Shown: piece after piece, positions 17,133 through 25,671 of the stretch
How positions within the stretch are numbered: the stretch's first letter is position 1
Layout of the letters: each line of letters opens with the position of its first letter
DNA from: Mycolicibacterium sphagni
GTDB lineage: Bacteria > Actinomycetota > Actinomycetes > Mycobacteriales > Mycobacteriaceae
Direction: 5' to 3'
DNA: 64,000 bases
NCBI RefSeq assembly: GCF_002250655.1
Contig: NZ_NOZR01000006.1
Coordinates: forward strand, 222,838-286,837
Program-made: the position numbers and the translations under genes
Notes under the pieces: model-generated
Told to the model about the DNA's origin: nothing
Database searches by the model: none
What the model saw: the letters and a program-made list of their open reading frames with translations, nothing else

Positions 17133-19463
17133 CTAAGCCAACTGGGCGGTCAGTGTGGAGGGGACCACGGAGAAGACCGAAACCGTTGGCTGACCACCGC
17201 TGGCGTTCGAAGTGAGCACATACACGGTGCCATCGGGTCCAACCACCACGGTCGGCGTGCCGCCCCCGTCGTCGTTCGCGTCGTAGTAGTTGGGGTTGGT
17301 AGAAGTGGCCACGGCGGTGTTGCGAGCAACGCTGATCACCGACACCTCTGCCCCAAGGTCGGCGGGGACGTAGAGGGCCGAGCCGTCGGGGCTCACAGCC
17401 ACACCCACGGGATAGGTAACGCCGGTGATTGTTGTGCTGACTTGGTTGGTGGCCGTGTCGATCACAGACAGCGACTCGTCGGAATAGTTTTGAACGTAAA
17501 GATGGGCAGCATCGGGACTGAACGCCATTGCGATGGGATGGTTCCCAACAGTGATCGTGCCGGTGACTTGGTTCGTGGCAGCGTCGATCACGGAGACGGA
17601 GTCGACCCCACCGCCACCAGAGGAGACGTAAACGGTATCGCCGTCGGGGCTCACTGCTATCCCCTGTAAGTCCGGGGCACCCACCGATATGTCCGTGATG
17701 ACGCTGGGCGCGGGCACGCCGTCATTGGTCGTGGTGGTGTTGATCACCGACACGGTGCCGGTGTAGTCGGCCACATAGAGCTTCGTGCCGTCTGGGCTGA
17801 TAGTCACCGCACTTGGCTCATCGGAACCTCCAAGAGCCTCGGTAGCGACGACAGCGTTGGTCGTGGTGTTGATGACCGACAACTGGCCGCTGTCCGAGAC
17901 GGAGCTCGTGACATACAGCGTTTTACCGTCGGGACTGAGCACCATAGACGTTGGGAACAGTGAGTACGCCCCGGCTAGGGCGATTGCGGTTAAGGGCGGC
18001 ACGGAGATCGTTGCGGTCACGGTATTTGTGGCGGTGTCGATGACGGACACGACACCGTTGCCGCTGCTCGGATACGACGAAACATAGAGCGTTTTGCCGT
18101 CGCGGCTTAGCGCCTCTGAAGTTGGATACCCGACACCGGCGACGGAGATGTTGGAACTAGCTGTGAGTGTGGCCGGGGCGACGGGAATGGTGACTTGCTC
18201 GGGAGTGGAGGCGGTTCCGTTGGTGGCGGTGACGGTGAATGTATCGGTGATTGGTGCGGTGGATTGTCCTGCTGCGAGTCGGGCCGCGGTAGTCGGGGTG
18301 TAGGTGAACGCTCCGGTCGTGGTCACGGTCACCGAACCTTGCGTAGGTTGACTAGAGACGTTGTAGGACAGGGCTTTACCCGCGGGGTCGGTGATGTTCA
18401 GTGCACCGGTGACCACGCCGGTGGCGCTGTCGGGGGTGTTGACGGTCGGGGTGCCAGCCACTGGTTTATCGACTAGCGGAGACACCGCTACGGTGACAGT
18501 TTCGGCCGCGGAGCCGTTGGCGTTGGTGGCGGTGACCGTGAAAGTGTCCGTCGTTGACGCGGTGGCGGCGTAGCGGGCCGCCGTCGTCGGTGTGTACGTG
18601 TAGCCGCCGGTCGAGTCCACGTTCACCACCCCTTGGGTGGGGTTGGCGCTCACGGTGTAGGCCAGTCCTTGCCCGCTGGGGTTGGTGAACCCCAGGGTGC
18701 CGGTTACGGTCCCGGTCGTCGGATCCGGCGTGCCGATGGTGGGGGTGCCCGCCAGCGGAGGTGGCGCCCCAACTGCGGTTTCGAATTGGCGGTACGCCTG
18801 CCACAACAACGCACCGATCGGATTGGTGGGTGCAGTCGGGCTTTGGGTGTTCACTCCGAACAGCGACAGCACCGTGGCCACCAGCTTGAGCACAGATGTC
18901 CACGGTGATGCCATCGCCGCAGCGGGGGCGACCGCACTCGCCGCGGCTTGCGTCCGATGTACCGCGGCAGCCAGTGCATCACGTGCTGTCGCTGTCGCGA
19001 CCGACGACTGCTGCTGTCCGGCCGCGCTGCTCGCCTCGGAACTGGCGGAGGTCGCCGCGGCAGCCGCGGTGGTCGGTGTCGGTGCGGAAACCGTTGGCCC
19101 ACCAGGGGAATGCATACTGTCCTGGCTGGCAACGCTGGTACCGGCGATGGCCCCCGCCGTGGACCGCTGTTTGGCCCCCGGCGCGGTGTGGCGGGCCGTC
19201 CAGATCGGTGTCGGCATCGAGGACGCGTTTCGTGTCGTGTGCGCCGCGCTGTGGCCGGTTGACAGTACGGTGCTGTCGGCATGGCTTGGCGCCGGATTGG
19301 CCCCGCTATCGGCGTAGGCCACCGCCGAACCACTGGCTAAGGCGGCACCCATGCCCATCGTGAGCGCACCGACCCCCAGCCACGCATAGGGCTGGCGCCG
19401 CTGCCGACGTGTGCTCTTGGCTTTGCCCCGCCCCAAAATTGACGACGAGTACTCAGTACCCAT
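17133..19463 (-). CDS. Large surface protein: Ig-like/VCBS repeats plus YVTN beta-propeller
   Basis: 776 residues from the ATG at 19463, with a G-rich ribosome binding site just upstream. A basic N-terminus and signal segment (AWLGVGALTMGMGAALASGS) are followed by ~160 residues of Ala/Ser/Thr-rich linker. Two Ig-like cadherin/VCBS-type repeats (~100 residues each) follow, each with GTPTxxTPDxxTGxVTG and GxxTYTPTTAAR...DTFTVTATN. The C-terminal ~320 residues form a YVTN-type propeller with blades containing SPDGKTLYV and VSVIDTATN. The protein is probably exported and surface-bound, for adhesion or binding. No enzymatic motif is visible. Confidence 0.85.
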   Translation of the reverse strand: MGTEYSSSILGRGKAKSTRRQRRQPYAWLGVGALTMGMGAALASGSAVAYADSGANPAPSHADSTVLSTGHSAAHTTRNASSMPTPIWTARHTAPGAKQRSTAGAIAGTSVASQDSMHSPGGPTVSAPTPTTAAAAATSASSEASSAAGQQQSSVATATARDALAAAVHRTQAAASAVAPAAAMASPWTSVLKLVATVLSLFGVNTQSPTAPTNPIGALLWQAYRQFETAVGAPPPLAGTPTIGTPDPTTGTVTGTLGFTNPSGQGLAYTVSANPTQGVVNVDSTGGYTYTPTTAARYAATASTTDTFTVTATNANGSAAETVTVAVSPLVDKPVAGTPTVNTPDSATGVVTGALNITDPAGKALSYNVSSQPTQGSVTVTTTGAFTYTPTTAARLAAGQSTAPITDTFTVTATNGTASTPEQVTIPVAPATLTASSNISVAGVGYPTSEALSRDGKTLYVSSYPSSGNGVVSVIDTATNTVTATISVPPLTAIALAGAYSLFPTSMVLSPDGKTLYVTSSVSDSGQLSVINTTTNAVVATEALGGSDEPSAVTISPDGTKLYVADYTGTVSVINTTTTNDGVPAPSVITDISVGAPDLQGIAVSPDGDTVYVSSGGGGVDSVSVIDAATNQVTGTITVGNHPIAMAFSPDAAHLYVQNYSDESLSVIDTATNQVSTTITGVTYPVGVAVSPDGSALYVPADLGAEVSVISVARNTAVATSTNPNYYDANDDGGGTPTVVVGPDGTVYVLTSNASGGQPTVSVFSVVPSTLTAQLA

Positions 19464-20018
19464 TCCCGCCCCCCGGCTCGAATGATTTGTCGTTACCGTC
19501 AATTTACGCGCTAGTTGCGAACTTTCAATCGGTTGCACAGGAATTCGCAGGAGATTGCCAGTTCCAAGGTTGGATCAGCTAAAAGTTGATTTATTGAGTT
19601 AGAGAATCGTTGCTGCTCTGGCCTTCAGGCCCGCGGTGAAGGAGATCGTTCGTTGGGTGAACGGGGGTTGCCGCGACCGCGACAATTTACAGCGTGACGT
19701 CCTGCATAGGTCGCATTCGTGCGCGACGTTGATGCATCTGCGCGGGTGCCCGTCGCTGTCCTCGCGGCATGGGTCTGGCACGCGAGCGCCAGCTTCACTC
19801 TGACCAAATACGCACACTCGCCGGCGGGCGCATTGCAGGCGGCGGCGGACAACTTCAGCCAACCGATACCGGCGTCAACCCGGCGTAGCAGCGAATGAGT
19901 TTGCTGTGCAGGCACTCCTGTCGGTGGCTCGGTACTAGGTTGTGACATTCGGTGACTTCTAGACCCCAGCTGCGGATGGTGTGAAACCACGGGCACCCGG
20001 CTCTAACTGCGAGACATA
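19464..20018. other. Intergenic region on the host side of the prophage junction
   Basis: About 550 bp with no supported gene. The part next to 19,463 likely holds the promoter of the surface protein (AT-rich at 19,570-19,610). Antisense open frames here have no ribosome binding site and are rejected. Confidence 0.45.
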
Positions 20019-20066
20019 GTGCCCCCAGTCGGACTCGAACCGACACTGTGCGGATTTTAAGTCCGC
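20019..20066 (-). other. Prophage attachment junction: tRNA 3' half
   Basis: The minus strand reads a complete anticodon arm (stem GCGGA/TCCGC, loop CTTAAAA, anticodon UAA), a 5-nt variable loop, a T-arm (GTCGG TTCGAGT CCGAC) and the acceptor 3' strand TGGGGGC plus A, with no encoded CCA. The 5' half of the tRNA (D-arm and acceptor 5' strand) is missing: sequence above ~20,066 is phage. This is the displaced 3' end of a host tRNA gene, and the junction lies 140 bp from the integrase start. The anticodon suggests Leu, but tRNA-Leu normally has a long variable arm, so the identity is uncertain. The intact tRNA should lie at the other prophage end. Confidence 0.8.
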
Positions 20067-20088
20067 GTTTTCGGTAGAATTGATCTGG

Positions 20089-20160
20089 CACTAAAAGCGA
20101 TAGTTGCTGGCAGAGGCCACTTTTAGTGACTGTTGCATACAGTACATATGCAGTTGCATG
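20089..20160. promoter_or_regulatory. Repeat-rich region before integrase: candidate integrase arm sites
   Basis: A perfect 9-bp inverted repeat, CACTAAAAG at 20089-20097 and CTTTTAGTG at 20120-20128, is followed by two direct GTTGCAT repeats (20132 and 20153) exactly 21 bp, or two helical turns, apart. Lying between the attachment core and the integrase gene, these are the kind of sites bound by the integrase N-terminal domain or an excisionase. Function is inferred from position. Confidence 0.5.
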
Positions 20161-20199
20161 TGTACAGTGGTGTACACGATTCCCGGGAGGAGGTTGCCG

Positions 20200-21468
20200 G
20201 TGGGGTTCCAGCCGAAGAAGAAGCGCGCTCCCCGAGCCAAGGGCGAGGGATCGATCTTCCAACGCAAAGACGGAATGTGGGTCGGCTCAGTCGAAGCCGC
20301 GCCCGGGCCGAACGGTGAGCGCCGCCAGAAGCGCGTCTATGCCAAGGACCATCGTGCGCTCGTCGCCAAGCTCGACGAGCTCAAACTGGACAACGCCGAC
20401 GGCCTGAACCTGAACCGCACTATCACCGTCGCCAAGTGGCTCGACTACTGGCTACCGAACATCCAGAAGTCGAGGGTCCGGCCGACCACCTACCGCGACT
20501 ACGGGCACACTGTCACCAACATCGCCAACACGATCGGCCACAAGCGTCTCGCCGACCTGACTGCGGCCGACGTGAGAAGAATGCACGCTCTCATCGGAAA
20601 GGGTGAGCGCCGCACCCAGAAGGCGCACATCGTGTTGGGTCAAGCGTTGAAGGACGCCATCGCGGATGGCCTGATTAAGCGCAACGTGACCGACGCGGTC
20701 GACACCCCCGAGTACGTCGCTGGCGAACGAGAACCGCTGTCCGCGATCGACGTTCACAAGCTCCTCGCCTATGCCGACGCGAACCGCAACCGGATGGAGT
20801 CCACGCGGTGGAAGCTGTTGTTCCTCACGGGCACACGGCAAGGCGAATCCCTCGGGCTGACGTGGGACCGAGTCGACCTTGAGGCTGGCGCGATGGACAT
20901 TTCTTGGCAGCTCCAGCAGTTGAGGCGCGCTCACGGGTGTGGCGACCGTCATGGGGACGGAACTTGGCCGTGTGGACGGAAGAACGGTGGTCATTGCACC
21001 AATCCCCAGTGGGACACTCCGGTTAAGTTCGAATACCAACCGCTGCATGCGTCGATGGCGCTCACGCGACCGAAGTCGAAAGCGGGCCAACGGTGGGTGC
21101 CCGTGATAAAGCCGCTACAGATCGCGCTGACTGAACTCAAGGAAGCCGACATTGGACCCAATCCGCACAACCTGGTATTCCACCGCGCGAACGGCGCGCC
21201 CGTCATTCCCAACGAAGACAGCCGCGCGTGGCACGCACTACTCCGCGACGCCGGAATCATCGGCAAGGACGAGACGCTACCGCTCCACACCACCCGGCAC
21301 ACCGCAGCCACCGTACTGCGGGCAGCCGGCGCCGACGAGCAGACCCGCATGGAGATCCTGGGGCACAACAGCCCAGAGGTCACCCGGATCTACGCGCACG
21401 CCGACCAGGCCAAGAACTCGGTCATGATGGATGCGCTCGCCGTCCTAATGCCGACGAAGAAGAGCTAA
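20200..21468 (+). CDS. int: Tyrosine-family phage integrase
   Basis: 422 residues from a GTG at 20200, chosen because GGGAGGAGG lies ~9 nt upstream; the frame is open back to 20,104 but those codons overlap the repeat region. It has an N-terminal arm-binding domain (GEGSIFQRKDGMWVGSVE), a core-binding SAM-like domain, and a C-terminal catalytic domain with Arg (TGTRQGES), HTTRHTA (HxxR), LGHNSPEV (His) and nucleophile Tyr in RIYAHAD. A cysteine-rich insert (HGCGDRHGDGTWPCG...HC) in the catalytic domain recurs in mycobacteriophage integrases. It catalyses recombination between attP and the tRNA attB. Confidence 0.96.
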   Translation: MGFQPKKKRAPRAKGEGSIFQRKDGMWVGSVEAAPGPNGERRQKRVYAKDHRALVAKLDELKLDNADGLNLNRTITVAKWLDYWLPNIQKSRVRPTTYRDYGHTVTNIANTIGHKRLADLTAADVRRMHALIGKGERRTQKAHIVLGQALKDAIADGLIKRNVTDAVDTPEYVAGEREPLSAIDVHKLLAYADANRNRMESTRWKLLFLTGTRQGESLGLTWDRVDLEAGAMDISWQLQQLRRAHGCGDRHGDGTWPCGRKNGGHCTNPQWDTPVKFEYQPLHASMALTRPKSKAGQRWVPVIKPLQIALTELKEADIGPNPHNLVFHRANGAPVIPNEDSRAWHALLRDAGIIGKDETLPLHTTRHTAATVLRAAGADEQTRMEILGHNSPEVTRIYAHADQAKNSVMMDALAVLMPTKKS

Positions 21469-21504
21469 ATCGCCTGCGCTTCGGGACCTCCGTGTCTGCC
21501 GCCC

Positions 21505-21942
21505 ATGGCCAGTGGGTCCCGGCCGGGCATCGGTGGCTTGATCGTGATCGGTATCGCGCTGTGGATCGTGTTGGCGATGTGCCGTGAACCGGATCACCAG
21601 GCGGCAAAGCCGTCCCCGGCTCCCACAACATCGACTGCACCCGGCGCGAGCGAGTACATCCCGGGCGACGGAACCTATCCCATGGGCGGCGCAGACGGCC
21701 ACGATTGGGGCCCGTACACAGCCACCGTGCCAGCGGGCAGCACCTGCAGGTGGTCGATCGTCTCCGTCGCCCCGTATCGCCCCGGGGAAACCCTCAACGA
21801 GGGCACCGTTCAGTCAGGGCAGATGGCGCGTGCGAATATCCAGCCGGACGGCGACGTCAGCGGGTGGACCGGGATGATCGATGGCCATCATCGATTGGTG
21901 TTCATGACGAATGGTTGCGGCCCCTGGACTAACCAGTCCTGA
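21505..21942 (+). CDS. Small membrane-anchored protein next to integrase
   Basis: 145 residues. One N-terminal hydrophobic segment (GIGGLIVIGIALWIVLAMC) is followed by a Pro/Thr/Ser linker and a ~90-residue exported domain (GTYPMGGADGHDWGPYTATV ... NGCGPWTNQS) with two cysteines. The VLAMC end is close to, but not a perfect, lipobox. It lies 36 bp after integrase on the same strand and could be expressed from the prophage. Surface proteins in this position are often superinfection-exclusion or conversion factors, but nothing in the sequence proves that here. Confidence 0.6.
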   Translation: MASGSRPGIGGLIVIGIALWIVLAMCREPDHQAAKPSPAPTTSTAPGASEYIPGDGTYPMGGADGHDWGPYTATVPAGSTCRWSIVSVAPYRPGETLNEGTVQSGQMARANIQPDGDVSGWTGMIDGHHRLVFMTNGCGPWTNQS

Positions 21943-21952
21943 TCGGAAATGG

Positions 21953-21991
21953 AGCCGCCCCGGGAGCGGGGGGTGCTCGACCGGGGCGGCT
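21953..21991. terminator. Bidirectional hairpin terminator
   Basis: A perfect 11-bp stem (AGCCGCCCCGG at 21953-21963 with 21981-21991) and a 17-nt loop, followed by TTT. It sits 10 bp after the plus-strand gene ending at 21942 and before the minus-strand gene ending at 22061, so it can end both transcripts. Confidence 0.75.
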
Positions 21992-22060
21992 GTTTGCGAT
22001 CCGTGTGCCGACAGACCGTGACTTGAGTTTATCCGACTCAACACTGTGTTGACAGAGGGT

Positions 22061-22318
22061 TTATCGACCCACAACCGACTCGAATCGCCAGTGGTAATCG
22101 TTCTGGCAAGTACAGCCGCCGTCGACCCAACCGCCGATCGCTTCGACCGCGCTGCAGCAATTCCCACCGGGATCCAATCCGGCCTCGTGACTGCACTCTG
22201 GACACCCAATCGCGTCGACATCGTCGGCAGGGTCGTCTCCGAACCGCTTCTCAAGCCAAGCCCCGAGGAACGGCACGATCATCAGTGCCGGAGCGATCAA
22301 CCACCAGTAATCCCCCAT
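22061..22318 (-). CDS. Small membrane protein with zinc-ribbon-like cysteines
   Basis: 85 residues from the ATG at 22318 (the frame extends to 22,582 but that part is antisense to the next gene). A short hydrophobic N-terminus (WWLIAPALMIVPFLGAWL) is followed by CPECSHEAGLDPGGNCC and CTCQNDYHW, a cysteine pattern suggesting a zinc ribbon. Function unknown. The divergent/convergent neighbours make it part of the non-late, possibly lysogenically expressed, left region. Confidence 0.5.
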   Translation of the reverse strand: MGDYWWLIAPALMIVPFLGAWLEKRFGDDPADDVDAIGCPECSHEAGLDPGGNCCSAVEAIGGWVDGGCTCQNDYHWRFESVVGR

Positions 22319-22361
22319 CGCCGCACTATACGACGACCTTGGGAAGACCGGCACCGCTTTT

Positions 22362-22595
22362 TCAGCGCACCGCGGCCGCACCGTTGAGGATCCGACACCC
22401 CTGCCCAACTGGCGGCCCGAAGGTCGTCGCCCCGCACTGGCACGTCCAGGTGGTGTGGCCACCTCGGCAGCTGCAGGGCTGGTGCCCGACGAGCACGAGA
22501 CCCGGGCCGAGCTCGTGGCCCGCTGGGCAGTGCGTCGGCGGTCGAGCAATCCACCCGCCGCCCGTCGACTGCACAACATCACCGACCGCCGCCAT
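22362..22595 (-). CDS. Cys/His-rich phage protein (zinc-finger-like)
   Basis: 77 residues from the ATG at 22595; a longer start at 22649 is possible. The core CPAGHELGPGLVLVGHQPC followed by GGHTTWTCQCGATTFGP looks like a small zinc-binding domain of a type common in mycobacterial phages and genomes. No catalytic motif and no named function. It lies between the membrane protein gene and the acyltransferase on the opposite strand. Confidence 0.5.
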   Translation of the reverse strand: MAAVGDVVQSTGGGWIARPPTHCPAGHELGPGLVLVGHQPCSCRGGHTTWTCQCGATTFGPPVGQGCRILNGAAAVR

Positions 22596-22787
22596 GTCAG
22601 CGACGATAAGCCCGCCGACGATTTCGAGTACGAACCGGCAGAAAAACACGTAGTAATCGTTTCTGCGCTCGCGGCCGAATCAGGTATGGTTCCCGCGCAT
22701 GAGGGGGATTCTCACAGCTAGTTGACGCCAATCAGCCAGCATTCGAGCATCACCCAAAGCAGAACAGTCCCTGGGGGGAAACAGCCG

Positions 22788-24947
22788 ATGGCAACCGTGC
22801 TGGAGCGGTATCAGAAGAAAGCTAGGCGGCGGCGCAAGCGGGCAGCGCGAAAGCATGTCCGCCTCGACATCCAAGGCCTGCGCATGCTCGCGGTCCTCAC
22901 TGTATTCGCGAATCACCTGTGGCACTGGCCCGCCGGCGGGTTCGTCGGCGTCGACGTGTTCTTCGTCATCTCCGGATTCCTCATCACCGGCAACCTGCTC
23001 CGCGCCGCCACCGAACGCGGCAACGTGTCATTTCGGACGTTCTACTGGAATCGGGTGCGCCGCATCGTTCCCGCCGCCGTCGTCACACTGCTCGCCACCT
23101 ACGTCGTGTCGGTGCTGCTGTTCAAGGCGTTCCGCGCCCACGAGGTCGGGATTGACGCACTGTTCGCCTTCGTCTTCCTGTCGAACTGGTGGTTCGGCGC
23201 CAAAGGCACCGACTACTTCAACTCCGACGAGACGGTGTCACCCATCCAGCACTTCTGGTCCTTATCGATCGAAGAGCAGTTCTACTTCGTATGGCCCGCG
23301 CTGATCTTCCTGATCAGCGTGATCGTCGCCCGCAAGGCCTGGAACAACCGGCACCGGATGCAGCTCGCCGGAGCGCTCATGGGTGTCATCATCGCGGCAT
23401 CGCTCACCTGGGCTGTGTACGAGACGGCCACCGATCGGGCATGGGCCTACTTCGACACCTTCACCCGCGTGTGGGAGCTTGGCGCTGGCGCCCTGCTGGC
23501 GTGCTGCGTCGGGGTGTTCGCTCTGATCCCCGCCCGATCCAAGCCGTATGTGTCCTGGGCCGGTGTGGCGCTCATCGCAGCGAGCTTGTTCCTCATCACC
23601 GACAGCTCCGACGCGTTCCCCGCGCCGTGGGCGCTGCTGCCCGTCGCTGGTGCCGCCCTAGTCATCATCGCTGGCGTCGGCGGCGAGCCGAAATATCAAG
23701 ACTTCCTGCAGAACCCACTCAGCACCTACATCGGCGACATCTCCTACTCGCTATACCTGGTCCACTGGCCGATCATCGTCTTTGTCAGTGCCGCAATGAA
23801 GTCCAGCGTCTACTCATCGATCCTCGTGGTGGGGTTGGCGTTCAGCCTGGCGATTGCGTCCTACCATTTCATCGAGACCCCGCTGCGGCGCGCTGAGTGG
23901 GGCAATACCCTCGAAACCATGAGGAAGTTGATGCGGGAACGATCAAGCGTGTACGCAGCAACAGCCGTCGCCGTCCTCCTCGTTGTCAGCGTGTCGTCTT
24001 ACGCATTGCGACCCAGCATCTACTCGCAGCACGCGGTTCCGCCGCAGGTTGTCCCGGCCAACATTTCGGCGCCCGAACCGGACGCGCCGCCCCCCGCTCC
24101 GCTCGGGCCGCTCACCTCTGCCCTGCAAACCGAAATCCAGGCCGCAATCAAGGCCACCCAATGGCCCCAGCTTGATCCGACGATGGAGTCGGTTGTCAGC
24201 GGCAGCATCCTCCCGCCGGACCTGGTCGACTGCTCCTACGGCGCAACACCCAACGCAGACCAATGCACGTGGAGATCACCCACCGCGCCAACCCAAGTCG
24301 TAATTGTCGGTGACTCTGTCGCGACCATTTACGCGGCATCACTACGCGCAATAGCCCAAAACTCCAATGGCCGAATCCGGGTGGTCAGCGAGGCGATCGG
24401 CAATGGCTGCGCCTTCACCAACGTCTTGGTGTCGTACGATCCGGTATCGCCCGATTGCGAAGCGCGCAAACAGAATGCGGTCGATTTGATCAACAACACA
24501 AAGCCGAACGTAGTGATCATCAGCAACCGCTACAAGGATCTCCGTGTCCCCGGAGCCCCGAGCCTGTCACCCACCGACGAAGCTGTCTCGCTGCGTCAGA
24601 TCATCGATAAGTTCCGGCCCAGCGCGGGCAAAGTTGTTCTCCTCGCCCCGCCGCCAGGTGACGTGAACATCAAACAGTGTTTCGGGGACCGCGCAAACGG
24701 TCCTGCCGATTGCTTGGGCTCGGTCAGCAGCCGGTGGCAAGAAGCCGCCGGAGGCGAGCAGAGCTTGGCGCAGTCGATCGGCGGTGTGTGGATCGATTCG
24801 CGGCCATGGTTCTGCGCGGGCGGCTACTGCCCCAGTTTCGTCGCGTCCACACCCACGAAGCGCGACGCAACGCACATGTCGTCCGCGTACGCAGAGAAGA
24901 TCGCCCCGGTGATCGGCGAATCCCTAGCCGCGGCCGGGATCAACTGA
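22788..24947 (+). CDS. Acyltransferase 3 / SGNH-domain protein (OafA-like), probable lysogenic-conversion gene
   Basis: 719 residues from the ATG at 22788, with GGGGGGAAA 8 nt upstream; the TTG start at 22722 is unlikely. The N-terminal ~390 residues are a ten-helix acyltransferase 3 domain: LDIQGLRMLAVLTVFANHLW with the conserved His, FVGVDVFFVISGFLITG, FWSLSIEEQFYFVWP and YSLYLVHWP. The C-terminal half is an extracytoplasmic SGNH domain with VIVGDSVAT (block I Ser) and DATHMSS (block V Asp/His). Such fused enzymes O-acylate cell-surface glycans (O-antigen, peptidoglycan, or mycobacterial glycolipids). It sits between two hairpins on the strand opposite the late genes, which fits independent expression in the lysogen. 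Confidence 0.9.
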   Translation: MATVLERYQKKARRRRKRAARKHVRLDIQGLRMLAVLTVFANHLWHWPAGGFVGVDVFFVISGFLITGNLLRAATERGNVSFRTFYWNRVRRIVPAAVVTLLATYVVSVLLFKAFRAHEVGIDALFAFVFLSNWWFGAKGTDYFNSDETVSPIQHFWSLSIEEQFYFVWPALIFLISVIVARKAWNNRHRMQLAGALMGVIIAASLTWAVYETATDRAWAYFDTFTRVWELGAGALLACCVGVFALIPARSKPYVSWAGVALIAASLFLITDSSDAFPAPWALLPVAGAALVIIAGVGGEPKYQDFLQNPLSTYIGDISYSLYLVHWPIIVFVSAAMKSSVYSSILVVGLAFSLAIASYHFIETPLRRAEWGNTLETMRKLMRERSSVYAATAVAVLLVVSVSSYALRPSIYSQHAVPPQVVPANISAPEPDAPPPAPLGPLTSALQTEIQAAIKATQWPQLDPTMESVVSGSILPPDLVDCSYGATPNADQCTWRSPTAPTQVVIVGDSVATIYAASLRAIAQNSNGRIRVVSEAIGNGCAFTNVLVSYDPVSPDCEARKQNAVDLINNTKPNVVIISNRYKDLRVPGAPSLSPTDEAVSLRQIIDKFRPSAGKVVLLAPPPGDVNIKQCFGDRANGPADCLGSVSSRWQEAAGGEQSLAQSIGGVWIDSRPWFCAGGYCPSFVASTPTKRDATHMSSAYAEKIAPVIGESLAAAGIN

Positions 24948-24969
24948 GGTTATTCGCGACGACAGAAAA

Positions 24970-25000
24970 TCGCCCCGCCAGCCGAAGGCCAGCGGGGCGA
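24970..25000. terminator. Bidirectional hairpin terminator
   Basis: A 9-bp stem (TCGCCCCGC at 24970-24978 with 24992-25000) and a small loop, placed between the acyltransferase (plus) and the last late gene (minus), with an AAAA tract on the left side that becomes a T-run for the minus-strand late transcript. Confidence 0.75.
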
Positions 25001-25021
25001 TTCCCGGAGAGCGATGTCAGG

Positions 25022-25435
25022 TTAGAACGGCAACGGCGGTCCCGTCACTTCACGTCGATCACGCTGCTGCTCCCGCCACAACGTGATGACCATCGGGATG
25101 TACACCAGCGCCGCGTAGGCGTAGATCACGAACCGGATCTGCTGGCGGAACGGATAGTCCTCGTTCCACCACACCGACGCCGTGGCCTGCAGAAGGAACA
25201 GCGACAAGGCGATGCACTTGATCAGGTACACCCCGCCGATACGGTTGGTCCTCCACTTCGACCGGAACCCGTAGAGCGCGGTGAACGCGTTCACCAGGAC
25301 CGCGACGACGATCAGCGACACGTCGGCAGCCAGCTGGTAGTCGATGTCCAGCCAGATGTCCGACACGAACGTCGCGGGCACCAGCAGTCCGCCAATCACA
25401 TAGGCCCAGAGCAGTATCGGCGGCGTGTTCCTCAT
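25022..25435 (-). CDS. Four-TM phage membrane protein, end of lysis operon
   Basis: 137 residues with four hydrophobic segments (ILLWAYVIGGLLVPATFV; LAADVSLIVVAVLVNAFTALYGF; IGGVYLIKCIALSLFLLQATASVWW; FVIYAYAALVYIPMVITLW). The start overlaps the previous stop by 4 bp. Position, directly after the small coiled-coil and TM proteins of the lysis region, suggests a role in lysis timing or a second holin/antiholin, but no signature confirms this. Confidence 0.65.
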   Translation of the reverse strand: MRNTPPILLWAYVIGGLLVPATFVSDIWLDIDYQLAADVSLIVVAVLVNAFTALYGFRSKWRTNRIGGVYLIKCIALSLFLLQATASVWWNEDYPFRQQIRFVIYAYAALVYIPMVITLWREQQRDRREVTGPPLPF

Positions 25436-25671
25436 GCGTGCCCCCTCTTACCGAACGATTCCTGCAGCATCTCGGTGAACCCGTTGCGATCGACTTGGCG
25501 ACGCAGCGCGGTCGTCGACTGCCGTGCCCGCTCCACCAACTGTTGGGCGGCCTGGTGGCCGGCCTCCGCGCCGGCCGCCATCAGTTCGGCTTCCAGCGCC
25601 TGCCGTTCGGCGTTGGCTGCCCGCTGCCGCGCGTCATCGATGTCGCGGCGCGCCCGCACCCATGGCCACAT
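25432..25671 (-). CDS. Small coiled-coil phage protein
   Basis: 79 residues (ATG at 25671; a GTG at 25674 is also in frame). The protein is a continuous charged helix (DDARQRAANAERQALEAELM ... QLVERARQSTTALRRQVDR) with no membrane segment. It overlaps both neighbours and is part of the lysis-region operon. Function unknown; it could be a partner of the neighbouring TM protein, as in Rz-like pairs. Confidence 0.6.
   Translation of the reverse strand: MWPWVRARRDIDDARQRAANAERQALEAELMAAGAEAGHQAAQQLVERARQSTTALRRQVDRNGFTEMLQESFGKRGHA

Noticed and set aside
22021..22060. TTGACA and a small palindrome (TTGAGT...ACTCAA) as a phage operator/promoter
   Set aside because: No matching -10 box at proper spacing and no second copy elsewhere in the window; too weak to call.
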